The position numbers were made by a program, and so were the translations under genes. Below the pieces are notes generated by a model, which saw nothing but the letters and a program-made list of their open reading frames with translations, had not been told where the DNA came from and ran no database searches. A stretch of DNA of 64,000 nucleotides from Mycobacterium sp. 236(2023) (GTDB lineage Bacteria > Actinomycetota > Actinomycetes > Mycobacteriales > Mycobacteriaceae), in contig NZ_JARSBP010000003.1 in assembly GCF_029623955.1 (NCBI RefSeq), positions 186,001 through 250,000 of the forward strand, read 5' to 3'. Numbering within the stretch: position 1 is the stretch's first letter; the number at the start of each line of letters is the position of its first letter. Of the stretch, positions 28,543 through 36,816 are shown in pieces.

Positions 28543-29619
28543 GTGAAGCGAACCAGCACCCTGCTCGTCACCGCCGTGGTCGGGGTCAGCATGACACTGA
28601 CGGCCTGCGGCTCGAATTCGGATACCCAGTCCGCCCAAGGTGACGGTGGCGCGGGCAAGGTCGGCGTCATCCTGCCCGACACCAAGTCCTCGGTGCGGTG
28701 GGAGACCAAGGACCGCCCCGCGCTGGAGGCCGCGTTCAAGAACGCCGGCGTCGAGTACACGATTCAGAACGCCGAAGGATCGGCGGACACGATGGCCACC
28801 ATCGCCGACGGGATGATCGCCGACGGTGTCACCGTTCTGGCGATCGTCAACCTCGACTCTGACAGCGGAGCCTCGATCCAGGAGAAGGCCGCCGCCCAGG
28901 GCGTCAAGACGATCGACTACGACCGGCTGACCCTCGGCGGGTCCGCCGACGTCTATGTCTCGTTCGACAACAACATCGTCGGCGAGCTCCAGGGTCAGGG
29001 CCTGGTCGACTGCCTCGGCGGCAAGCCGTCGAATGTGGTGTTCCTCAACGGATCTCCTACCGACAACAATGCGACGCTGTTCAGCGCCGGGGCGCACTCG
29101 GTGATCGACAAGGTGCCGACGATCAAGAATGTCGGTGAGCAGGCGGTGCCGGACTGGGACAACGACAAGGCCGTGACGATCTTCGAGCAGATGTACACCG
29201 CTGCCGATGGTCGCGTCGACGGGGTCTATGCCGCCAACGACGGTCTCGCGGGCTCGGTCATCTCGATCCTGGAGAAGAACAAGCGCGCCGGCCAGGTTCC
29301 GGTCACCGGACAGGACGCCACGGTCGAGGGGCTGCAGAACATTCTCGCGGGCACCCAGTGCATGACCGTCTACAAGTCAGCGACCGAGGAAGCCAATGCG
29401 CTTGCCGAGGTGGCGATCTCGCTCGCCAACGGCGAGGAGCCGAAGACGACCGCCACGTCACGCGACGACACCGGTGGACGCGACGTTCCGTCGGTGCTGC
29501 TCACGCCGAAGTCGATCACCAAGGACAACATCGATGTCGTCTTCGACGACGGTGGCCAGTCCAGGGAAGAGGTGTGCTCGGGCCAGTTCGCCGAGATGTG
29601 CACCGCCGCGGGAGCCTGA
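28543..29619 (+). CDS. xylF: Sugar ABC transporter substrate-binding lipoprotein (XylF type)
   Basis: A 358-residue periplasmic-binding-protein-fold lipoprotein. The signal peptide ends in a lipobox LTAC at about residue 20. The mature protein follows the sugar-binding peripla_BP_4 pattern: GVILPDTKSSVRWETKDRPALEAAFKN, YDRLTLGGSADVYVSFDN and GVYAANDGLAGSVI. This is closest to xylose-binding XylF proteins. The GTG at 28543 has a strong GGAGGAG 6 nt before it, so the upstream ORF extension is rejected. Next in line after xylA; xylG begins 6 nt later. Confidence 0.85.
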   Translation: MKRTSTLLVTAVVGVSMTLTACGSNSDTQSAQGDGGAGKVGVILPDTKSSVRWETKDRPALEAAFKNAGVEYTIQNAEGSADTMATIADGMIADGVTVLAIVNLDSDSGASIQEKAAAQGVKTIDYDRLTLGGSADVYVSFDNNIVGELQGQGLVDCLGGKPSNVVFLNGSPTDNNATLFSAGAHSVIDKVPTIKNVGEQAVPDWDNDKAVTIFEQMYTAADGRVDGVYAANDGLAGSVISILEKNKRAGQVPVTGQDATVEGLQNILAGTQCMTVYKSATEEANALAEVAISLANGEEPKTTATSRDDTGGRDVPSVLLTPKSITKDNIDVVFDDGGQSREEVCSGQFAEMCTAAGA

Positions 29620-29625
29620 CGCGGT

Positions 29626-30411
29626 ATGGCCGAACCAGTGGCTCCACTGCTCGAATTGCAGGGCGTCAACAAGAGTTTCGGTGTCGTGCACGTGCTCCAC
29701 GACGTCGACTTCTGCGTCTATCCGGGCCAGGTGACGGCGCTGGTCGGCGACAACGGCGCCGGCAAGTCGACGCTGGTGAAGGCCATCGCCGGGATCCACC
29801 CCATTGACAGCGGCACCTATCTGTTCGAGGGCAAGCCCGTGACAGTGCGCAGCCCGAACGATGTGTCGGCACTCGGGGTCGAGGTCGTCTACCAGGACCT
29901 CGCGCTGTGCGACAACCTCGACATCGTCGAGAACATGTTCCTCGGCCGAGAGCTCAAGAGCCGCGGGATGCTCGACGAGGCACGGATGGAAACGATGGCC
30001 CGGCAGGCGTTGACGTCACTGTCGGTCCGCACGGTGAAGTCCGTGCGGCAGCCCGTGTCGAGCCTGTCGGGCGGGCAGCGGCAGACGGTGGCGATCGCGA
30101 AGTCGGTGCTGTGGAATTCGAAAGTGGTTCTGCTCGACGAACCCACGGCCGCACTCGGTGTGGCGCAGACCCGCCAGGTCATCGATCTGGTGCGCAGGCT
30201 CGCCGAGCAGGGACTCGGCGTCGTGCTGATCTCCCACAACATGGCCGATGTCTTCGAGGTGGCAGACCGGATCTGCGCCCTGTACCTCGGCCGGGTGGCT
30301 GCCGAGGTCAAGGCATCCGAGGTCACGCACGGACAGGTCGTGGAACTCATCACCGCCGGGCGCTCCGGCAGCCTCGGGCTCGCGCCTGCGCAGGCCGCCG
30401 AGTCGATGTGA
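29626..30411 (+). CDS. xylG: Sugar ABC transporter ATP-binding protein (XylG type, single domain)
   Basis: A 261-residue ABC ATPase with one nucleotide-binding domain: Walker A VGDNGAGKST (about 44-53), signature SLSGGQRQT, Walker B VVLLDEPTAALG and H-loop LISHNM. E. coli XylG is about twice as long with two fused domains, so this protein must act as a homodimer. It should couple ATP hydrolysis to xylose uptake with XylF and XylH. The start ATG lies 6 nt after xylF; xylH follows after 17 nt. Confidence 0.85.
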   Translation: MAEPVAPLLELQGVNKSFGVVHVLHDVDFCVYPGQVTALVGDNGAGKSTLVKAIAGIHPIDSGTYLFEGKPVTVRSPNDVSALGVEVVYQDLALCDNLDIVENMFLGRELKSRGMLDEARMETMARQALTSLSVRTVKSVRQPVSSLSGGQRQTVAIAKSVLWNSKVVLLDEPTAALGVAQTRQVIDLVRRLAEQGLGVVLISHNMADVFEVADRICALYLGRVAAEVKASEVTHGQVVELITAGRSGSLGLAPAQAAESM

Positions 30412-30428
30412 CGAGGAGGAACATCGAA

Positions 30429-31706
30429 ATGACCACTGCCAAGACACAATCCGAGGTCACCCTGGCCGATGCCGATTTCGCCGACGATGCCACGGCGAAC
30501 GAATCCTTCGGCGACGCGGTACGCGGCTACCTGCGCCGCGTGCGCGGCGGCGATATGGGATCGCTGCCTGCGGTACTGGGCCTCATCGTGTTGTTCATCG
30601 TGTTCGGGCTGGCGAATGAGCGGTTTCTTTCGGCGCTCAATCTTGCGAACCTGATCACCCAGGCAGGCTCCATCTGCGTACTCGCCATGGGCTTGGTGTT
30701 CGTGCTGCTGCTCGGCGACATCGACTTGTCGGCCGGTGTCGCCGGTGGCGTATCGGCGTGCGCGATGGCGCTCACCGTCGTCAACATGAGCTGGCCGTGG
30801 TGGGCGGCGATCCTGGCGGGAACGGCGATCGGGGCGTTGATCGGGCTCGCTATCGGCCTGTTGCGGGCCAAGCTCGGAATCCCTTCGTTCGTCGTGACTT
30901 TGGCGTTCTTCCTCGGTCTGCAGGGTGTGACGCTCAAGCTGATCGGTGAGGGCGGGTCCGTGCGCGTCGACGATTCGGTGATCCGCGGCCTGACGATCAG
31001 CAACCTGCCGGTGTCGGTGGGATGGGTCGTCGCGGCAGTCGTGGTGGTCGGGTTCGCCGGTTTGGAGTTCTACAACTACCGGCGCAAGAAGGCACTGCAA
31101 CTGGCGAATTCGCCACTCGGGGTAGTCGCCGCGCGGGTGGCGGCACTCGCGCTCGTCGTACTGGGTGTCACGTACATCCTCAGCGTGAACCGCAGTGTGA
31201 ATGCGCGAGTGGAGATCAGCGGCATCCCGTATGTGCTCCCGCTGATCCTGGTGTTGCTGATCGTGCTGACGGTGGTGCTGAGGCGCACGTCGTACGGACG
31301 CCACATCTATGCCGTCGGCGGAAATGCCGAAGCTGCACGGCGGGCGGGCATCAACGTCGACCGGATCCGCATCTCGGTGTTCATTGTGTGTTCGTCGCTC
31401 GCGGCACTCAGCGGAATCATCGCCGCGTCGTACGCCGGCAAGGTGTCGGCGTCCTCTGGTGCGGGCAACGTGTTGCTGTACGCGGTCGGCGCGGCGGTGA
31501 TCGGCGGCACCAGCTTGTTCGGCGGTAAGGGCCGCGCGCTGGACGCCGTCATCGGCGGCGTGGTCGTCGCCACCATCGCCAATGGACTCGGTCTGCTCAA
31601 CCAGTCGTCCTACATCAACTTCCTGGTCACCGGCGGAGTTCTGCTGCTCGCGGCAAGCGTCGATGCGATCTCGCGCAGGCGGCGCTCCTCCACCGGCCTG
31701 GCTTAA
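30429..31706 (+). CDS. xylH: Sugar ABC transporter permease (XylH type)
   Basis: A 425-residue BPD_transp_2 permease with about ten hydrophobic segments. Family stretches include ANLITQAGSICVLAMGLVFVLLLGDIDLSAG (the diagnostic GDIDLSAG) and GGTSLFGGKGRALDAVIGGVVVATIANGLGLL near the C terminus. The long version with about 60 extra residues in the middle (around YNYRRKKALQLAN) is usual for XylH proteins. The ATG at 30429 follows AGGAGGA with good spacing. It ends 28 nt before the end of the converging DUF222 gene. Confidence 0.85.
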   Translation: MTTAKTQSEVTLADADFADDATANESFGDAVRGYLRRVRGGDMGSLPAVLGLIVLFIVFGLANERFLSALNLANLITQAGSICVLAMGLVFVLLLGDIDLSAGVAGGVSACAMALTVVNMSWPWWAAILAGTAIGALIGLAIGLLRAKLGIPSFVVTLAFFLGLQGVTLKLIGEGGSVRVDDSVIRGLTISNLPVSVGWVVAAVVVVGFAGLEFYNYRRKKALQLANSPLGVVAARVAALALVVLGVTYILSVNRSVNARVEISGIPYVLPLILVLLIVLTVVLRRTSYGRHIYAVGGNAEAARRAGINVDRIRISVFIVCSSLAALSGIIAASYAGKVSASSGAGNVLLYAVGAAVIGGTSLFGGKGRALDAVIGGVVVATIANGLGLLNQSSYINFLVTGGVLLLAASVDAISRRRRSSTGLA

Positions 31707-31734
31707 GCTCGGCTGCAACAGCATTCGCTGTCCA

Positions 31735-33018
31735 TCAGGCAGCTTCGAAAGTGACGAGGTCGATGCTGAGTTGGCCTTCGACGAGGCTGATCTTTTGGCG
31801 TACCGGCACCCCGGGCAGTGGCGGGGCCAGGGAGTGGTACCTGGCCCCGGTCGGGGTGAGGAACTCGGCGTGGTGGGCGCCGTCGCGCATACTCGTGCTC
31901 ACCCGCCAGCCGGGTGCTTCTTTGGCGTAATTGCACGCCTCGCAGACGCCGAGTCCGTTGACCGCGCTGGTCTTTCCGCCGCCGCGGTCGGGGGTGGCGT
32001 GGTCGAGGTGGCGGATCGGGGCGTTGCAGTAGGGGGTGCGGCAGGTGCGGTCCCGCACCCTGATCAACGTGGCCAGTCCTTTCGGGAAGGTCCGCGACCG
32101 CGACTCCATCGCCACCAACTGCCCGCTGCGGGGATGGCGGTAGAGCCGGCGCAGCGTCGCTTTGGCGTCCTTGTCGGCGACCGCATCACCGGTGAGCTGG
32201 CAGGCGAACCCGGCAGGGATCGGACCGTAGCCGTCCAACCAGGCCGGCTCGGTGTCATCACCGGCCAGCGTCGTATCGGCCATCACCAGGTTCAGGCTCA
32301 CATCCACCGGTACGGTCGCGCTGCGGCCCGTCACCCGCTCATAGGCGGTGTCGCACATGAACTGGCCTTGCGAGCGACCGTCGCCGTTCATGTCGGCTCC
32401 GCGTTTGAGTGCGGCGTACATGCCGATGCCCTGGGTCAGCGGCATCAGGAACGTCACGTAGACCATCCCGTTGGGCGCAGGCCGAGTGGTGACATGACGG
32501 TCTTTGACCGCCTTGGTGTTGCGTTCCACCACCGCCGCGGCATCCAAACGTGCGGTGATCTTGGCGGCCTCGGCGGCGACCCGTCGGTCACCCCACCCCA
32601 CCAACCGGGCCGGGTCCGCACAGAGTTCGGTGTCCAATTGCTGGCGGTCCTGCCGCGACAAACAAGCCGACTCGCGCACGATCAGCGTGGCCCGGCACTC
32701 CGAGAGCACCCCGGCCTCCAACGCCGCCAGCGTGTACGGCATCTCGTAGACCAGCGCGTTGGCGAACCCGAGATGCTGGTTGCCCTTGACCGGCGCGTCA
32801 TGGCGGGCCAACGCAATCTCCGACGCCAGCCCTTTCCCCCGTCTCTTCGCGGCCAGCCCGGCAGCCTGCTCGGCCGCGGCACGCTTGGCCGCCCACAACG
32901 CGGTCGCTCGGGCCTGCGCGGCCGCAGCTTTCGACTTCAGCTCCTCGAGGTGCTCGACGAGGATCCGGAGTTTCTTCTCGGAGGCCTCCGGATCTACTTC
33001 GAACAAATGTTCGATCAC
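31735..33018 (-). CDS. DUF222/HNH endonuclease domain protein (13E12 repeat family)
   Basis: A 427-residue protein of the mycobacterial 13E12 family. A DUF222 N-terminal part (about 20-300) is helix-rich and charged (KSKAAAAQARATALWAAKRAA). The C-terminal HNH domain reads CRTPYCNAPIRHLDH then NGLGVCEACNYAKE, supplying the H-N-H and zinc-cysteine positions. The start is uncertain: GTG 33018 or TTG 33006 are both plausible, because the SOS box at 32999-33014 overlaps codons 2-7. A frame extension to 33126 runs past the box and is rejected. Several M. tuberculosis 13E12 genes are LexA-controlled. The function is unknown; nuclease activity is inferred from HNH. Confidence 0.8.
   Translation of the reverse strand: MIEHLFEVDPEASEKKLRILVEHLEELKSKAAAAQARATALWAAKRAAAEQAAGLAAKRRGKGLASEIALARHDAPVKGNQHLGFANALVYEMPYTLAALEAGVLSECRATLIVRESACLSRQDRQQLDTELCADPARLVGWGDRRVAAEAAKITARLDAAAVVERNTKAVKDRHVTTRPAPNGMVYVTFLMPLTQGIGMYAALKRGADMNGDGRSQGQFMCDTAYERVTGRSATVPVDVSLNLVMADTTLAGDDTEPAWLDGYGPIPAGFACQLTGDAVADKDAKATLRRLYRHPRSGQLVAMESRSRTFPKGLATLIRVRDRTCRTPYCNAPIRHLDHATPDRGGGKTSAVNGLGVCEACNYAKEAPGWRVSTSMRDGAHHAEFLTPTGARYHSLAPPLPGVPVRQKISLVEGQLSIDLVTFEAA
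32999..33014. promoter_or_regulatory. Mycobacterial SOS box (LexA operator)
   Basis: TCGAACAAATGTTCGA matches the mycobacterial LexA consensus TCGAACnnnnGTTCGA at every fixed position. It overlaps the first codons of the DUF222/HNH gene and lies 55 bp before the divergent GNAT start, so DNA damage may induce either gene. Confidence 0.85.
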
Positions 33019-33069
33019 AAATCCGACGCTACACCCAACCCCCGACAACTCCGCGCGCATACTTTCTCG

Positions 33070-33582
33070 GTGACCCAGATCCGCCGCGCGGAACCCGCTG
33101 ACGCGCTCGCGGTGGCCGACGTTCACGTCCGCGCCTGGCAGGTTGGCTACCGCGGACTGCTACCGCAGGAGTACCTGGACGGACTCGACGTGGCGGCGCG
33201 GGCTGCCAGGTACGCCTTCGACCGGACTCTTCCCCAAGGCCCGGTCACGCTGCTGGCACTCTCTGACGGCGGCGAGGTTGTGGGACTGACAACGATCGGA
33301 CGCTGTCGCGACGTTGGCCTCGCCGACCACGGCGAGGTGTGGTCGATGTATGTCGATCCGGATCGGTGGGGCCGTGGGTTCGGGCAACTCCTCATCGGCG
33401 CCGCTCGACAACAGCTGTACAAGAACGGTTTTGATCGCTACGTCCTATGGGTTCTGGAAACAAACGCACGCGCCCGACGCTTCTACGAGCGCGACAAGTG
33501 GAGGGCCGACGGAGCGCGCCGCGCCGACACCATCGGTGGTGCGGCCATCACCGACGTTCGGTATCTCCGCGGGCCCGATTGA
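33070..33582 (+). CDS. GNAT-family N-acetyltransferase
   Basis: A 170-residue acetyltransferase. The acetyl-CoA motif A is EVWSMYVDPDRWGRGFGQLLIGAARQ, where RGFGQLL corresponds to R/Q-x-x-G-x-G/A. VLWVLETNARARRFYERDKW is the usual motif B tail. The N terminus IRRAEPADALAVADVHVRAWQVGYRGLLP is the common RimI-like opening. The substrate is unknown. The GTG at 33070 is the first start downstream of the SOS box; a longer frame upstream is an artefact over the DUF222 gene. The 3' end overlaps the converging MFS gene by 35 nt. Confidence 0.8.
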   Translation: MTQIRRAEPADALAVADVHVRAWQVGYRGLLPQEYLDGLDVAARAARYAFDRTLPQGPVTLLALSDGGEVVGLTTIGRCRDVGLADHGEVWSMYVDPDRWGRGFGQLLIGAARQQLYKNGFDRYVLWVLETNARARRFYERDKWRADGARRADTIGGAAITDVRYLRGPD

Positions 33583-34714
33583 GCGTTGCCGTCGCCACCC
33601 CGGAGGCGGCCACGAGGACCGCAAGTCCGGCGAACCCGAACGGCACAGTTGACACCGCGGCTATCCCTGCGACGGCCAACGGCCCTGCGGCATCGCCGCA
33701 CTCCCGGCCGATCTCGGCGGCGCCCATCGTCTGGCCGAGTCGCTCCTCCGGCGTCGACCGCGCCAGCATCGTGAACGCCAGCGGCGTGATGAGCCCGCAG
33801 CCCACGCCGATCACAACGGCGGCTAGGAGCAGCCCCACCAGACCCGGCAGCAGCGCTGCTGCCAAACCCGCTGCAGTGACGGCGATCCCGGCCCCGATGC
33901 CGACACGAACCGTGATCTGACCGCGGTCAAGTGCACGTCCGGCCCACGGCTGAGCGACGGCGGTGGTCAGCGCCAGCACGGACACCACAGCTCCGGTGAC
34001 GACGGGTGACAGCCCGGCCTGGGTGCCCAGCACAGGAAGGAAGCCGACGCCTGCCGACAGCGCCGCGGTCGCGGAGGCCAGAGCGAGCGTCGGTGTCACA
34101 AAGGAGGATTCGGCGAATCGCCGTATGGTGTCGAGTAGCGTCTGGCGTTGGCGCGGCCGTGGCTTCAGCGCGGGCACGGAGACCAGCGCCCACAGCGCGA
34201 CCGCTGCCGCCAGCGCAGCCATCACCGCGAACAGCAACTGCATGCCTCCGATGGCGACGATCACCCCGCCCAGTAGCGGGCCCAGCGTGTACCCGATCGA
34301 CTTGTAGGAGCCGTAGGTGCCGAACGCGCGGCCCTGCGCATCGGGAGGGGTCAACAACGCCACCAAAGCCGATGCGGCCGGGGAGAATGCGGCGGCGCCG
34401 ATGCCTTGCCCGAACCTGCCCGCCCACAGCCAGGTGGGGTCGTCGGCAATGGCGTACGACGCGGATGCCACGGCGAAGATCACCAGTCCTGTGATGAGGA
34501 CGGTGCGGGCGCCGATCCGGTCGGCGAGTGTGCCGAACACCGGCTTGAGGATGACCTCTGCTCCGTCGTAGATCGCGAGCAGCGCACCGAGCGTCAGCAG
34601 TGATGCCGCCGTCCCGGACGTGGTGGTGCCGAGTGTTCCCGCGACCGCATGGGCGCCGAACGCCGTCGTGAACCCCGCCGCGAGGAGTGGTGCGCGTTGC
34701 GCTGTTTGCGTCAA
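33548..34714 (-). CDS. MFS transporter, probable drug/metabolite efflux
   Basis: A 388-residue, 12-TM major facilitator. The loop 2-3 motif is GTLADRIGART, and PAASALVALLTPPDAQGRAFG plus GYTLGPLLGGVI resemble the DHA1 antiporter motif C region. No substrate can be assigned. The frame opens at a TTG at 34723, but the TTG at 34714 overlaps the aspB stop by 4 nt (TTGA) and fits coupled translation. It is the last gene of the fadD3-fadE31-fadE32-fadE33-aspB unit; a role in steroid metabolite export is conceivable but not shown. Confidence 0.75.
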   Translation of the reverse strand: MTQTAQRAPLLAAGFTTAFGAHAVAGTLGTTTSGTAASLLTLGALLAIYDGAEVILKPVFGTLADRIGARTVLITGLVIFAVASASYAIADDPTWLWAGRFGQGIGAAAFSPAASALVALLTPPDAQGRAFGTYGSYKSIGYTLGPLLGGVIVAIGGMQLLFAVMAALAAAVALWALVSVPALKPRPRQRQTLLDTIRRFAESSFVTPTLALASATAALSAGVGFLPVLGTQAGLSPVVTGAVVSVLALTTAVAQPWAGRALDRGQITVRVGIGAGIAVTAAGLAAALLPGLVGLLLAAVVIGVGCGLITPLAFTMLARSTPEERLGQTMGAAEIGRECGDAAGPLAVAGIAAVSTVPFGFAGLAVLVAASGVATATLNRARGDTERR

Positions 34715-35865
34715 TCTAGCCAATTCCCGATTCGGCGCAACGCTTCTTCAAGGTCGGAAGACGGACCTGCGAACGACAACCGCACGTTCGCCCCGCCTCG
34801 CACGGTGTCGAAGTCGACGCCGGGCGCTATCGCAACACCGGTGTCGTTCAGCAACTTCGAGCAGAACGACAGTGAATCGGTGGTCAGGTGCGAGACATCG
34901 GCATAGACGTAAAACGCTCCGTCTGTCGGGGCCAGCCGGTCGATGCCTATCGTCCGCAGACCGTCCAGCAGCAGAGTCCTGTTGGCGGAGTAACCATCGA
35001 GCAGCGCTTCGGCTTCGGCGATGGATTCCGGTGTGAAGGCCGCGACGGCAGCCAGTTGCGGCAGAACCGGCGGACAGATCGTGAAGTTCCCCGTCAGGCA
35101 ATCGACCGCCCGCTTGAGCTCCTGCGGGACGAGCAGCCAGCCGAGGCGCCAGCCCGTCATCGCGAAGTACTTCGAAAAGCTGTTAACGACAACCGATTCC
35201 CGTGAGGTCTCCCATGCGCAGCTGGTCGCGGGCGCGCCGTCGTAGACGAGCCCGTGGTACACCTCATCGCTGATCAGCCGCACCCCCGACGACTCGCACC
35301 ACGAAGCGATTGCGGCCAGTTCCTCGGGCGGGATGACGGTGCCGGTCGGATTGGCCGGACTTGCGACGATGACTCCGGCGACCGGCGGGTCGAGCTCGGT
35401 CAGCATCTCCAGCGTCGGCTGGAATCGCGTGTCCGGTCCGCACGGCAACTCCACCACCTCGCAGCCGAGCGCCGACAGGATGTTGCGGTAGCACGGGTAG
35501 CCGGGGCTGGCGATCGCGACGCGGTCACCGACGTCGAAGCACGCCAGGAACGCCAGCAGGAATCCGCCCGACGAACCCGTCGTCACGACGACGTCGTCGG
35601 GGTCGACCGACAGTCCGTGGCGGGCCTGGTAGGAACCGGCGATCGCCGTACGCAACTCGGGGATGCCGAGCGCGACGGTGTAGCCGAGTTGGTTGCGGTT
35701 CAGTGCTGCCACGGCCGCGTCGCGCACTGCCGACGGCGCACCTGCGCTCGGCTGTCCGGCGGACAGGTTGACCAGATCGCCATGCGTGCGCTGTCGTTCA
35801 GCCGCGGCCAGCCACACGTCCATCACGTAGAACGGCGGGATTCCGGCGCGCAGCGAAATGGTCAC
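34711..35865 (-). CDS. aspB: Class I/II pyridoxal-phosphate aminotransferase (AspB type)
   Basis: A 384-residue fold-type I PLP aminotransferase. GSSGGFLLAFLA, PGYPCYRNIL, ASPANPTGTVIP (PLP ring-stacking Asn) and the Schiff-base Lys in VNSFSKYFAMTGWRLGW are in family order, with NVRLSFAG (substrate-carboxylate Arg) near the end. The amino donor is not determined. In M. tuberculosis aspB lies downstream of fadE33; the same arrangement is seen here with a 9-nt gap, so it shares the KstR2-controlled transcript. Its role in CD-ring catabolism is unknown. Confidence 0.85.
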   Translation of the reverse strand: MTISLRAGIPPFYVMDVWLAAAERQRTHGDLVNLSAGQPSAGAPSAVRDAAVAALNRNQLGYTVALGIPELRTAIAGSYQARHGLSVDPDDVVVTTGSSGGFLLAFLACFDVGDRVAIASPGYPCYRNILSALGCEVVELPCGPDTRFQPTLEMLTELDPPVAGVIVASPANPTGTVIPPEELAAIASWCESSGVRLISDEVYHGLVYDGAPATSCAWETSRESVVVNSFSKYFAMTGWRLGWLLVPQELKRAVDCLTGNFTICPPVLPQLAAVAAFTPESIAEAEALLDGYSANRTLLLDGLRTIGIDRLAPTDGAFYVYADVSHLTTDSLSFCSKLLNDTGVAIAPGVDFDTVRGGANVRLSFAGPSSDLEEALRRIGNWLD

Positions 35866-35874
35866 GGTCTCAGG

Positions 35875-36816
35875 CTAGAACACCTCGGATTCGAGCCGAC
35901 GCAACTGCTCCCGCGGCGCCCCGAGGAGCTGCGCGCTGCCGTGTGCCCGCTTGAAGTACAGCTGGATGTCGCTCTCCCACGTGATCGCGATGCCGCCGTG
36001 CATCTGCACGGCTTCCGCGGCGACCTTCGAGAACGCCTCGCTGGCCGCGAGCCGTGCCAACGCGGCTGAGGTCGCTGTCGGGTCACTCACCGCTTCGTCG
36101 ACGACGGCCTTGGCGGACTGCACCGCGACGTACAGATCGGCCATGCGGTGCTTGAGGGCCTGGAAGCTGCCGATCGGCCGGCCGAACTGAACCCGGTCCT
36201 TCGTGTACTGCACCGTCAGGTCAAGGCACTTCGACGCGGCCCCGACCTGCTCGGCGGCCAACAGGATCGCCGCGATGTCGGCCAAACCGGGGTCTGTTCC
36301 CAGAGGCGCTGTCTCGGCGGCTTCGAGAGCGGCGAGCGGCCGCGTGATGTCCATGGCCACCGTGGGTGTGGTCGTGAAGGTCGTCCAGCGGGTGAGGTTC
36401 TCGCCGTCGGCCGCGACGACGACGTCGGCGACGTTGCCGTTGACGACGTGCCCGGCATCGAAGACGACCGTCCCGATCGACGTCCCCTCTGCGAGGCTCC
36501 CGAGCAGCTCCTCGTCAGGCGTGTCGACGGACAGCAAGGCCAGTTCGGCGAGCGTCGTGCCCAGCAGCGGGGTGGGGACCAGGCCCTTGCCGAGCTCTTC
36601 GAGTACCACTGCGGCATCGGCCAATTCGCCGCCCGCGCCGCCGAGCTCCTCGGGAACCACCAATGCTGCGGCGCCCACCTGTTCGCACAGCATGGTCCAG
36701 AGCTTCTCGTCGTAGCCGCGCTCCGACGCTGCTGCCGCACGCACCGCCTCGGGCGATGCGTGCTTCTCGACGAGTGCGGCGACGGTGTCGCGCAACAACT
36801 CCCGCTCTTCGCTCAT
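35875..36816 (-). CDS. fadE33: Acyl-CoA dehydrogenase subunit FadE33
   Basis: A 313-residue acyl-CoA dehydrogenase homologue, shorter than the usual 380 residues, lacking the classical SEPGAGSD flavin loop. QFGRPIGSFQALKHRMADLYV and MHGGIAITWESDIQLYFKRAHGS are clear. It is part of the FadE31-FadE32-FadE33 set that acts late in steroid CD-ring breakdown after HIP-CoA; such degenerate members usually pair with a catalytic partner to form alpha2beta2 enzymes. ATG 36816 overlaps the fadE32 stop as ATGA; the longer frame to 36867 lies inside fadE32. Confidence 0.87.
   Translation of the reverse strand: MSEERELLRDTVAALVEKHASPEAVRAAAASERGYDEKLWTMLCEQVGAAALVVPEELGGAGGELADAAVVLEELGKGLVPTPLLGTTLAELALLSVDTPDEELLGSLAEGTSIGTVVFDAGHVVNGNVADVVVAADGENLTRWTTFTTTPTVAMDITRPLAALEAAETAPLGTDPGLADIAAILLAAEQVGAASKCLDLTVQYTKDRVQFGRPIGSFQALKHRMADLYVAVQSAKAVVDEAVSDPTATSAALARLAASEAFSKVAAEAVQMHGGIAITWESDIQLYFKRAHGSAQLLGAPREQLRRLESEVF

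Noticed and set aside
29889..31724. 611-codon minus-strand frame antisense to xylG and xylH
   Set aside because: Charge-biased, repeat-like composition and no domain; the plus-strand ABC genes are certain.
31735..33582. DUF222/HNH plus GNAT as a homing or transposable element
   Set aside because: No terminal inverted repeats, target duplication or transposase were seen; the 13E12 family is common and stable in mycobacteria.
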